Shown in pieces: positions 39,001 to 48,020 of a stretch of DNA of 64,000 nt. A program made the translations under genes and the position numbers. The first letter of the stretch is position 1, and each line of letters begins with the position of its first letter. This DNA is from Salarias fasciatus (taxonomy: Eukaryota; Chordata; Actinopteri; Blenniiformes; Blenniidae). The notes under the pieces were generated by a model. That model ran no database searches. It was not told the DNA's origin and saw nothing but the letters and a program-made list of their open reading frames with translations. The stretch spans positions 18,247,057-18,311,056 of the forward strand of contig NC_043746.1 in NCBI RefSeq assembly GCF_902148845.1, in the 5' to 3' direction.

Positions 39001-42000
39001 GCATGGAGGAGGCTGCTAGCAGTAGCCATCATGCACGGGCTGCAGGTGTAGCTGCACATGTGAGCGGCAGAACGTAAACACACGCAACGTACGGCCCATG
39101 AGCCAAAGAAAAGAAAAGAAAAAAAATAAATAAAACTTCCGGCCCGTGAACTTATCCATGCACAGCCCTACAGCCCTGTACCAAACCGTTCAATACAAAT
39201 ACGTGTATCGTTACACCCCTAGAAACCACATGAGACATGACTCAAGTAGACTGATGGAAGGGAATCTTATCCACCAACAGATGATGAACCAAAGTAAGCG
39301 TGCCGTGAGATATTCACCTGGTGGCCCAACCGGTCCGGGTCCTGGCCCTGCTACGGCCATCGGTCCGGGAACCACTCCCATGTTGGGGGGCTGCATCATC
39401 TGAGGGGCTCCGTTGACGTGCATTCCAGGCTGATCGTGAGAATAAAAAAATGAACATCATAGATCAGCTCTAATTAGCGGATCATCTTCTTCCAAAACTC
39501 TCAATCTAAAACAGAGACCACCTTCACCTCACACTACGACCATCATGAAGCTGCTCTTTCAGTTCATGATAACTCCACTTAAAAGTCTGGGAACTTTCAG
39601 GGAACAGTAAAGTCTTCATCTGTTACAAGGTAAAAGAGTGTGTGACCCACCACAGGCTGCGGCTGGGACTGCGGCACGGTGGACTGCGTTTGCGGCGTGT
39701 TCACCGGCGGCGCTCCTCCGCCCTGTGCGCTGGGAATCAGAGGCTGAGTTGCAGTTTGACGATGGAGCATTTTCTGAAAGCAAAAAAGAAAACAACCTTA
39801 AAAAGCATCTCTTAAAAAACAAAAACATATTCTGACTGCAGGAGATTTTTCACATCTACTGACAACTAACAATGTCAAAGTTATGAATAAATTACTGCTC
39901 TGAATAAATGAAAAATGTCAAGAATCGGCGTCCTCTCACCAAGGCGATCTCGGGGTCGACAATCCGCATCACCACTTGGGCCTGCAGCAGAGCGTAGGCC
40001 AGCTGCGGGTTCTGCAGCAGCATGTTTCTTGCCTCCTGCGGACTGTTTTGCACGCACAGCTGGAGAGAGAAATCACATTCCTCGATAAATTCTTCAGATA
40101 CAATGTTAAAACTGAAACAAAACGAAAAAGAGGAAGAAACTGATCTACAAAATCAATGCCAAAATATATATATATGTGTGTAAGAATCCACTTCAAACTC
40201 AAATACATAACCAAAATCTCCCAAACGCTGGGACCTATGAACAAAAGATCACTGAATGTACAACAATATGCATCCTAACTAGATCTGAGCGGCACGGATA
40301 CACTGATCAGCATATGGAGCTGTCCTACTGACACAAGCTCTGGTGCAACACAACACTTTCCCAGTTGGGGGAAAAATGTCTGCAGCGTGGTGTTTCTTTG
40401 AGCTTAATGAAGCAGACTGCCAGCTGTGCAAAGATAAGGCTCCTCTGACAGAGCTGAGAGAGACGGGCTGCGCAGCAGAGCCTCCGCTAATGAAAGGGAA
40501 GGAAGAGCATCTGTGTACAGTTGTCAGGTTGGAGGTGATTCAGACTGAGGGAAACATTTGTCGTCACTTTTTCCTGGAGACTAAAAAGTCTAAGCAGCAT
40601 TTTGCGCGCCGTCTGAGAAGATGTTGTTTGTGTGCGCTGTGACGGCGGTGGGTAAAGCAAAATCATCAAAATGCAAAAACGCTGCAATTTGTGAAATAGA
40701 GACGCTCTATTATCTGTCCCAATTTAGGGAGTTGTACATCATAAATGCAGTGAATGCACCACCTCCAGAGATAATTACAAATACTAATGACTAAATGTCA
40801 TAAGTGCCCATTTAGCATGTGGCTCTGATGGTGAAGTAAACCTCTCATCAACAATACAGCACAAAAAATTGAAAGGAGTATCAGCGGATGTGTTAAATCC
40901 ATCATGATAAAAAAATCTAAAAAGAAAGCAAAATCTGTCCAGCCGGTTAAAATCAGAGTGATAACTTATTCCTTAGACAAAGAAGTAAACCTACCTTCAT
41001 CTGTTTCATGAGTTCAAACATCTGCTCCGGGGGCAGACTGGCCACAGCTCTGCTGATGGACTCTGGAGCTTCCTCTGGCTGGACGTTGTCTCCGTACGGA
41101 GATTCAATAATGGGTGCTCCCGTTCCCAGACCTAATCAAAAGACACAGCTGTGAGGTCCACGGCACATCTCTCAATCAAACACAAACCGTGACTTACTTT
41201 TGAGCTCCTCTTTGTTTTTCTCGCTGGCTGCATTGTCAACACGGAGGGCTCGACCGCTGAACTCTCTCCCGTTCAGGTTGCGCATTGCGCTGAGGGCTGT
41301 CTCCTGGTCCTGATATTCACAGAAGCCATATCCCTTCGGCTTCCCCGTCTCCCTGTCATATACTAACCTGGGAATAACAAGGAACAGAATGATTGGCACG
41401 ATAATAAACCACTAAGTACTGGCAAACCACATTAAAATCCTTACAGTAAAAAGAAAGGATATGAACACCAATGATGGAAATGACAGTATATTCTCAACAG
41501 ACACATGGGTCGAACAGTAGAGTAGTGGTTAGCACTCTCACATCATCAAAGGTCTCAGGGGGAGTTTCTGCATGGGGCTACATGTTTTCCATGTGTATGT
41601 ATGAGGCTAACCGGCAAAACTAAACGTCCCTTTGGTGTGAGACGGTCTTTCTGTGTTGGCCCCACTCAGAGTATAACCTGCCTTTGCACATAGTCAGGAG
41701 CTCAAGTAGATTTGGATGAAGCTGTAGAGAAGATGGCTGGGACACCGCTTCATCAACAATCTAGTGTGAGTTTCAATGACCAGACTATAAAGAGAAAAAC
41801 ATACTATACCTGATACACTGTAACTACATGTGCTTTACCTGTTTAGCATCAATGGTTACTATTACAATGGGACTGTTATCTGTGTTCAAGACCCCAATCT
41901 ACTGTTCAGACACTCTAATTTGTCTCAATAGACAAAAATCCACAGAAGGGTACACAGCTTGGTGGATCAAGCCAGCAGATTTTACACTACATCTTCATTT

Positions 42001-42425
42001 ATCTCACTTACCTGAAGCTAACGACAAGTCCCACTTCAGAAAAGATGTCTTTGAGCTGCTCCTCTGTGGCTTCATAAGGAATGTTTCCCACTGGAATGGC
42101 AAGCACAAACAAAGCAGCGGCTAAGAATAACATCAGACCAGCTGCGTCATTTTAATCACAGTCTACTTTTACATTTTCGGGGAGTTTTCAGTAAAGTTGT
42201 GTTCAGTCGGTGCCTTGCTAACGGCAACACCATCAGCTCGCGCGTGTTCGAGAGATTTCATTCATCCTCCTCTATCTTATGTAACATAAAATGGAACAAA
42301 GACAAATAAGAAACTTCCCCAAACGTACCGAATACTGATCGCAATGAGCGGTCAACAGCTGGATCTCGGTTCGCAGCAGCGGCCGCAGCTGCAGCCACAG
42401 CAGCGGCGGATGCAACGTTCGCCAT
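30153..42425 (-). CDS. cstf2: Cleavage stimulation factor subunit 2 (CstF-64)
   Basis: Binds the GU-rich element downstream of poly(A) sites within the CstF complex, in the nucleus. Twelve exons (minus): 42329-42425, 42012-42090, 41198-41367, 40995-41131, 39940-40059, 39651-39773, 39318-39429, 33289-33388, 32208-32407, 31900-32024, 31523-31606, 30153-30278; 490 aa in frame. Order: a short N-terminus with an alanine run (about residues 6-18), the RRM with VFVGNIPYE and KGYGFCEY, the hinge that binds CSTF1/CSTF3/symplekin ([15 protein letters not shown] to VDPEIAL), a Pro/Gly/Met-rich region, and the C-terminal helical domain ending KTAGGAP. Human CSTF2 (577 aa) carries a long MEARA/G pentapeptide array that is missing here; instead GPPM and MRGPP units repeat in exon 9. 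Intron 7 (5.9 kb) and intron 11 carry DNA transposons. Ends tail to tail with nox1. Confidence 0.95.
30405..31506. mobile_element. TTAA-flanked DNA transposon with long terminal inverted repeats
   Basis: A 1102-bp element in the last cstf2 intron. It begins AGGGCAACTCCGG and ends in the exact reverse complement, with TTAA on both sides (30401-30404 and 31507-31510). The inverted arms run 30405-30610 and 31301-31506, about 206 bases, and I count two differences between them by eye, so the copy looks young or recently corrected. The core is a GC-rich tandem repeat. There is no transposase frame, so it is non-autonomous. TTAA targets fit piggyBac or Kolobok; the AG...CT ends fit Kolobok better, by inference. 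Confidence 0.85.
30900..31265. repeat. GC-rich tandem repeat inside the TTAA element
   Basis: Four copies of a unit of about 85-99 bases begin near 30900, 30999, 31094 and 31179. Each copy opens with CTCTCCT and has a GGATGC-type block and a CCACGCCGGCCG-type block, except that the last is shorter and diverged. High CpG content makes several frames open at once; these are not genes. Confidence 0.8.
34012..34327 (+). mobile_element. 3' end of an L2-like LINE
   Basis: A truncated copy in cstf2 intron 7. Its translation contains pieces typical of the last part of the fish L2/CR1-clade reverse-transcriptase protein ([20 protein letters not shown] shifted, [10 protein letters not shown]). It ends in AAATAAAGTTGAGTTGAG, a typical tail with short repeats. 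The frame is broken, and only the 3' end is present, as expected of a 5'-truncated insertion. Confidence 0.65.
34345..34500 (+). repeat. Worn fragment of an abundant teleost repeat
   Basis: The phrase AATAGGTGACTCTAAATTG followed by TCCGTAGGTGT and later TCTGTGATGGC recalls the middle of the same abundant fish repeat seen at 52.56-52.92 kb. It abuts the LINE fragment on its right. Confidence 0.45.
36041..36077. repeat. Poly-A run
   Basis: An uninterrupted A tract of more than 30 bases in cstf2 intron 7. No LINE or SINE body was recognised directly upstream, so it may be slippage expansion. Confidence 0.8.
38269..39221. mobile_element. Non-autonomous hAT-type transposon
   Basis: A 953-bp element in cstf2 intron 7, flanked by a perfect 8-bp target duplication GAAACCAC (38261-38268 and 39222-39229). 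The ends are TAGGGGTGTAAC and its complement, extending to about 17-18 bases with small differences. An 8-bp duplication with such ends is characteristic of hAT elements. No transposase frame is present. The core is GC-rich and contains a perfect palindrome GCGGACGTCCGC at 38925-38936, with outer TGTCC/GGACA arms. Confidence 0.88.
41500..41680 (+). repeat. Worn copy of an abundant teleost repeat
   Basis: In cstf2 intron 2. The blocks GTAGAGTAGTGGTTAGCACT, GGAGTTTCTGCATGG and TTTCTGTGTTGGCCCC follow the order of the common fish repeat that begins with GTGGTTAGC. It is heavily diverged and no target duplication was found. Confidence 0.5.
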
Positions 42426-42560
42426 TTTGGGGACAGTGAAGAGTGCGACACACACCCGGATGTGAGAAGGGAAGATTCCGTTTGTGGCTGCAGCCAATCA
42501 GGTGACAGGAGGGGCGGCGCTTAAACGCAAATTCCGGCGCGTGACCTTTATCACCCCTCG
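42426..42560 (-). promoter_or_regulatory. CpG-rich promoter region of cstf2
   Basis: CpG-dense sequence covers exon 1 and about 130 bases upstream on the minus strand, then drops abruptly to AT-rich DNA beyond about 42570. No TATA box was noticed; the start site is unknown. Confidence 0.5.
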
Positions 42561-44435
42561 AAAAACCATGCGAAAAACGACGATTATTATTATTTTTTTA
42601 AATTTAGAATATTTTTTCATTTTCTGATAGAATTAATATTATTTTTGATTTTGATTTAACTTTATCAACTTTACCAATTAACCAACTTTTTTGTTCATAT
42701 AAGTTACAAGTTTTGGTTCCGATATATATTATATTAGACAAAGAATGAGAAAGCCTCTGACAGTGGGAATTCCACACTTTCCTCAAGAACAAATTTTCTG
42801 AAGTTGGTGATTAATTCCTGACAAGCTAACTATTTTAAAATTGATGACTTAATGGTGGATGTGATATTTTAGACTGGTGTTTACCGTTAGTGGTTGGATT
42901 AAGGATTAAGGGTTTTAAAGTTGTTGGAGCACATGGATGTTTAAAATGACATCTTTTTATGAACTGTTTCTGTTTCTCTGTTTCTCTAGGTCATTTGATG
43001 CTTTATATATTTGTGCCGTGCAACAATGAACAAGATCAGTGGATTTTATAGTTTTTCACTTTAGGAATAGTGAATTTGTGTGATCTCTGTAACCGGTATT
43101 GTGAATGATCATTATGGTCCTTTTCTTGGTATGTAGACATGAATGTCGTATCATGAAACTCTTCCTAGATAGTTTGTTGTGTCTGTATTTGCATTGCCAA
43201 ATGGTACTCTGAAATGATGCAACACAACGTAATCAGGATTTACCACAACATAAAGGCTTTCATTTTTCTATTTGTTGACTCAAGTCATGTTAAGTCTAGC
43301 TGAATGCATAAATGTTTAACAAAGACTTTGCTCTTTGTTGCTTGCTGTTGCTGCGCATGTGCCTTCTGAGATGGTGCTGTTTCTCATCCCGTGGAGTCAC
43401 TCTCTCAGCGACTCTGGTGTTTATACACATTCATTTATGCTGAAATGATAATGGAAAGGAAAACACAAATAGATGCACCTGTGCTATTGAACACACATTG
43501 ACATGAGGTAGATTTTTTTCTTCAGTAAGGACTGCTCAAACTGAATTTCCATCATGACAATTGCGGTGATGTATGATCCAGTTGTAATGGGTGATTATTC
43601 AAACAAGTCAATAAAGCTTGTGCAGCTTAAAAAAATCTATATCAGAAATATCAAAATCGTTTGAGATTTTTTTATGCCAATTAATAATGTCAAAATGAAT
43701 GTACAAAGCTTGGAGAAGGAACAACTAAGGAATGTGTGTTTGTAGCAAAAACATTAACAAAAAGGAATTCTGGTTTTCGTGCCACAGAAATGCAACATGT
43801 TACCTTATTCTACATATTGTTGCATCCTGTAATGTAAATAGTTCCCTTCCTTAAAAAAGGTTCTTTTAATGCCAAATAAACCAAGGCTCTCTGGAGAACA
43901 TATCATTTCATGAATTTTTCTTTTATTTCTCATGTTTCATCCTCTGACTGTGTACTGTACATGCCACAGAAGCAAGATGAGATGGTTCGAGTTGCTTTAC
44001 CCGTCCTGCACCACAACAGTAGGCCAACATAGGGTTGTCAGCCTTCATATTGTAGGATCTGAAACTGTGTCTTCATAAATAGAGGAGCAAATGCAGCAAC
44101 GACACACACACACACACACAAACAAATGAACTACACATTGTAACTGTCTCACCTCTATTCAAGGAGGATGGTTTGCAGTATGAAATCACACATCTGACTG
44201 CTTCATGGCACCTCTGCTTGGTTCTGTGTAAATGACTGAATCACTATCACATCTGAATACACACTGAAGCTGTCTCTCCAGCTGACTTGAAGAAGTTCTG
44301 CATCATTTTGGCTTTTTTTACAGCTTTGTTCTCATTTTTTCACACTGTGTGTGAGTAAGTATTGAAAGTTTTATTTGTTTTATTTTAAACTGTAAGTTTT
44401 ATTTGTGTTATTGGTTCCATTGTTGTACATTCTTG

Positions 44436-44672
44436 TTAAGATTTTGTCACGCAATTTTGGTTGTTTTGCAGCGCTGCCCATTTTGTGTCGATTGTTAGCC
44501 TTTCTTTGCCGTTTTGTGTTTCAGTTCAATCCTTTTGCATTTCTTTGTGATCATTTGCATGTAATTGCGGCCCTTTTCTGGCTCTTGTTGACTATTTTGC
44601 ATCTCTTGACAGCCATTCGTTATCTGCGTCCTATCACATTTTGGTTGTTTTCTTTTCCCTTTGCAGTTAAGA
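44436..44672 (+). repeat. Degenerate T-rich minisatellite
   Basis: Phrases such as TTTTGCAGCG, TTTTGTGTCG, TTTTGCATTTCTTTGTG, TTTTGCATCTCTTG and TTTTGGTTGTTTTC recur every 20-25 bases or so. The array gives a chance open frame of about 104 codons that looks hydrophobic only because of the Phe/Leu codons. It resembles a decayed tandem array. Confidence 0.55.
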
Positions 44673-44939
44673 CAAATGTAATTTTAGAAGCTGTGTGTAA
44701 CATGAGTCATTTAAAATGACATGAAAGTTGTAATGTTACCTAAAGGTTGACAGTGTATTCAAAAATCAAGTGAACCTTCAGTGATATAAAATGAAAACGT
44801 TGTTGTGTAATATAATCACACGCAAATATAGTGTGCCACTTGTGGTTCTCTCATTTCCTCTTAAGTATTTATTTTTAAACATGTACGTTGAAAAACATAT
44901 AACAAGAACAAATAAGTAGGTTGTTATGAGTAACTGGGC

Positions 44940-45110
44940 TGCTCAGGGTGCAGTGGTTAGCAATCTTACCACTGGGCTTGAGGTCCTTCATGAGCTGAGT
45001 GTGCATGTTGTTGTAGTTTCCTCCCATAGTCTAAAAACATGTGTTTGAAGCTACTAGATGACTCTAAATCGCCTGGAGGTGTGAATTCCATTGCGGACCT
45101 ATTGATGAAC
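44940..45110 (+). repeat. Worn copy of an abundant teleost repeat
   Basis: GCAGTGGTTAGCAATCTTACC, CCTCCCATAGTCTAAAAACA and GATGACTCTAAATCGCC follow in the order expected of the common fish repeat. The middle and 3' end are reduced. Confidence 0.5.
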
Positions 45111-45707
45111 TGATGTACTCACCTAATCAGCAAGAATTGAAAGTTTTAATAGAATATAGGTGGATCATATTTTTGCAGTTATGGTACTAGTAATCCTTTT
45201 ACCCCTCATGCTTTCTCACAATAAAAATAATAATATTAAAAACTCATTAAATTATGTCTTTAGAAAAAGCAATGCAAACTTTGCTTTCATGTGTAATATT
45301 TATTTTATGGTTTTTTTGTATTTGTTTGGTGGTTGACAGTTGCTGTAGGGTCCAGGGTTGGGGAGTAATGGATTACATGTAACGGCGTTACGTAATCAGG
45401 ATACAAAAAAATATGTAACTGTAATCCGTTACAGTACACGCAAAAAATATGTAATCTCGTTACAGGTACTTCTGTTAAAAACATGGATTACTGAGCGGGA
45501 TTACTGTTGAAAATCAGACAGAATCAACAACAGACATCCACGCCGTATACAGACATTGTGACACTTTTCGGCACTTTATAGCACTTTACGGCACAAACCG
45601 CCACATCATAGATCTATAAACAATAGACACCATAGCAGATATATAAATGATAGACGCCGCATCGACCGCCGTCTTGGAGCAGCCTCCCGCTCTACTGATA
45701 TGTTTAA

Positions 45708-46255
45708 AGCTAGGGTCGACGATCTTGGAAAACTAGCATGTAGCACGAATGTATTATCTCCCCAAGGCTCCGCCCAGCTCCCACTCCATTGGAGGAGCTC
45801 CCGTTGGGAGTGAGCGCACTGGACGCAGAAGTGCCGCGTGCACGGAAGCGCCACACGCACGGAATTTGTGATCGCCTCCAATGTTATTAACCATTCTGAC
45901 TGCCAGCACACAACGCGCATAGGAGCGCAGTGAGCCCGCTCCGCTTCCTTCTATTTTTCACACAAGCCGAGAGCGCCTTGGAAACGTGCGCGCGCATTGA
46001 ACCAGGGCCAGTGCACGCCATTGAAATGTATGCGCAGGGGGCTGGTGGAACGGCGAAGGGATTTGATTGGTTCCTGAAGAGCGGTCCGCGCCTTACGATT
46101 GGTCGGAGTTTTTACTGTCCTGTGGCCGCTACAGTGGTCAGATTTTTTCCGCACCTTTTTCCATCCACATAATGTATTGACTTCTCCCAGGGGGCAACTA
46201 GCATTTCACTCAGTATGACAAAAAGTGCTTTTGGACAACATCGTCTACCCTAGCT
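45708..46255. mobile_element. TTAA-flanked transposon nested in the hAT element
   Basis: A 548-bp element with TTAA on both sides (45704-45707 and 46256-46259). The ends AGCTAGGGTCGACGAT and, on the other strand, AGCTAGGGTAGACGAT form an imperfect inverted repeat of about 16-20 bases. The interior is GC-rich and has no coding frame. Because it interrupts the hAT, it is the younger insertion. It shares the AG...CT ends and TTAA target of the larger element in the last cstf2 intron but not its sequence. Confidence 0.75.
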
Positions 46256-46265
46256 TTAACCATGA

Positions 46266-46493
46266 GTGAAACAACCCGTGTTGCCATGGATTTTACCACC
46301 TCCTGCTGGAGTCATGGCTGCTCCCAGGGAGAGAAACTCATTCTTTGGCTGGAAACTCAGACATCATTTTGTATTTAAGTCAGGTGAGGCCCAGAACTTC
46401 TCTGTACAATGTAAATTCTGCCTCCCAGTTGTGAAAACGGTCTCAACATCCAGGGACTCACCATCAAACCTGAAGACTCATCTACAGGTATGA
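46266..46493 (+). pseudogene. BED zinc-finger fragment of a hAT transposase
   Basis: An open frame of 75 codons containing FFGWKLRHHFVFK, then CKFC, and later SNLKTHLQ. The spacing of two cysteines, then the His-containing helix, is that of a BED finger, the DNA-binding domain at the N-terminus of hAT transposases and ZBED proteins. The exon ends at a consensus-like donor (CAG followed by GTATGA at about 46487-46493). No catalytic domain follows before the element ends, so it is a relic. Confidence 0.6.
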
Positions 46494-47492
46494 AACACAC
46501 CTGAACTCACAGTGAAGCTAAAGTGTAATTAGCCTGCTAACCTGTCAGTAACCTGCTGCTGAGAACCACAGCCTCACCAGGCTGAACTCAGAAGAATCTG
46601 ATGGAGGCAATAATATCTTCAGCCTGTATGGAGGATTTATTGGAGACTGCATGTTTCCTTCTGTCACTGAGGAATGAATCAACTCTGAAGTCTTGAAAAA
46701 ATACTGTGCATGGCATACCTGAACACAAAACACTGCTCCTCACTACAGCAGTACAGCTACACAGCAGATTGAGTATATATAATATAAATGTTTCTTAACA
46801 CTGTCAATGTGGCACCTGGTGCTGCTGCTGGACTGTAGAACTACTAGAGGAACACAGTCTGAACTGATGGAGTTGATCCTGAGTCAGAAAGACAGAAAGT
46901 CAGATTCTCAGTAGGTTTAGAGGATGTCATGTTGTTGGTATTAATTGGGGCTGAGCACACAGAGTTCAGCAGAGTTCAGAACACTCAGAGGTTTAGTGTT
47001 TACTGTGTAGAGTTGTCAATACACTGTGAGGATGACACATTGTATTTGTCTTTATTTTTTATGTTTGCTGGTGAAGTAATCTAAAAGTAACTAAAAGTAA
47101 TCTGGTACGTTACTTTTTAATTGAAGTAATTAGAGTAAGTTACTGATTACATTTTTGACAAGTAACTTGTAATTGTACCAGATAGATTACAATTTAAAAG
47201 TAACCCTCCCAACCCTGGTAGGGTCATCATTACAATCAGAAAATGTATCTACAACATTTCAGTAGTGTAGATGAAGGCTTTTGTATTATATGACTGATCA
47301 TGTGTGACAGTTTTGAACAAATTTCACATGATCCAAATATAATATTACAACAGCGGTTTATTTAAAGTTGAACAGGATGTTATAGAAGGCTGTTTAAAAA
47401 TGCATGCCATATATTTAGCCTCCTTTCCATGTAGGCTGTTTATTGATTTAGTAGAAATATGACGGTCAACTTAAAAGCAGCATTGAAAAAGG

Positions 47493-47499
47493 AAAAAAA
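47493..47499 (-). terminator. RNA polymerase III terminator of tRNA-Val
   Basis: A run of seven T on the minus strand, starting five bases past the tRNA 3' end. This is the usual Pol III stop signal and supports a working gene. Confidence 0.85.
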
Positions 47500-47504
47500 G
47501 CGAG

Positions 47505-47577
47505 TGGTTCCACTGGGGCTCGAACCCAGGACCTTCTGCGTGTAAAGCAGACGTGATAACCGCTACACTATGGAACC
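47505..47577 (-). tRNA. tRNA-Val (anticodon UAC)
   Basis: A 73-base cloverleaf on the minus strand. The acceptor arms GGTTCCA and TGGAACC pair fully, with discriminator A. The D-arm carries the A box (TAGTGTAGCGGTT), the anticodon loop TTTACAC gives anticodon TAC (UAC), and the T-arm GGTTCGAGCC holds the B box. It differs by little from the vertebrate tRNA-Val-TAC sequence as I remember it. There is no intron. A T-run terminator follows at once. All parts look intact. Confidence 0.95.
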
Positions 47578-47589
47578 TACTGTAAGCGC

Positions 47590-48020
47590 AAGATGTGGCC
47601 GAAAATCTACTTATCAATACTGACATCCAGCGCAGCGCTGACTGTGTTCGGCGGTTTCGTGGTATGATTACGGAAAAGAACGCTGGATGTCCGCTGTCGT
47701 TCACCGCGCTTCCCGCAGCGAGCTTTGTCCTCCACACCGATGCTAAAGGCTCCGCTTCAGCGCAGAACCTCATCCTCCTCCGTAAGTCGTCCCGCTCGGG
47801 TATTATTAATGTGGCGTTACGTCTTTAGCTGTGGGTGGTGCGCTTCAGTTAGCGAGGCGATTCACTTTCGGACGTTTTCCTTTCCCGGCCGATCCTCACA
47901 TGATGGAAGCTAACGTTAACTTGGGGGACTTGTCTACATATGTGGCTGTGTCCGGACTGTGTTCGCAGCGCAGATTGCTCGAATGGTTAGCAGGAATTAC
48001 AGGATCGAACCAGTGACTTA
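47590..48020 (+). promoter_or_regulatory. CpG-rich stretch beside the tRNA gene, possible first exon
   Basis: CpG density is well above the flanking AT-rich DNA. A frame beginning with ATG at 47662 (MITEKNAGCPLS) reads to a consensus donor GTAAGT at about 47781, which would be a typical first coding exon. No second exon was found in the next kilobases and I do not recognise the peptide. It could equally be a CpG-rich tRNA flank. Confidence 0.25.

Larger units (their letters stand above)
42570..45344. other. AT-rich spacer downstream of the cstf2 promoter
   Basis: No gene supported. It holds a short CA tract (about 44102-44120), a degenerate T-rich minisatellite (about 44436-44672, listed separately) and a worn interspersed repeat at about 44940-45110. 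Confidence 0.6.
45353..47217. mobile_element. hAT transposon copy with nested insertion
   Basis: A 1865-bp element flanked by a perfect 8-bp duplication GTAGGGTC (45345-45352 and 47218-47225). Its ends are CAGGGTTGGG and the complement. The subterminal parts are dense in GTTAC/GTAAC motifs on both sides, which may be transposase binding sites. It carries a fragment of a BED zinc finger at 46312-46487 and no further transposase, so it is a deletion derivative. A second TTAA-flanked element sits inside it at 45708-46255. Confidence 0.85.

Noticed and set aside
44405-44719. Frame of 104 codons resembling a small membrane protein
   Set aside because: It follows the period of a degenerate T-rich minisatellite and has no family resemblance or splice context.
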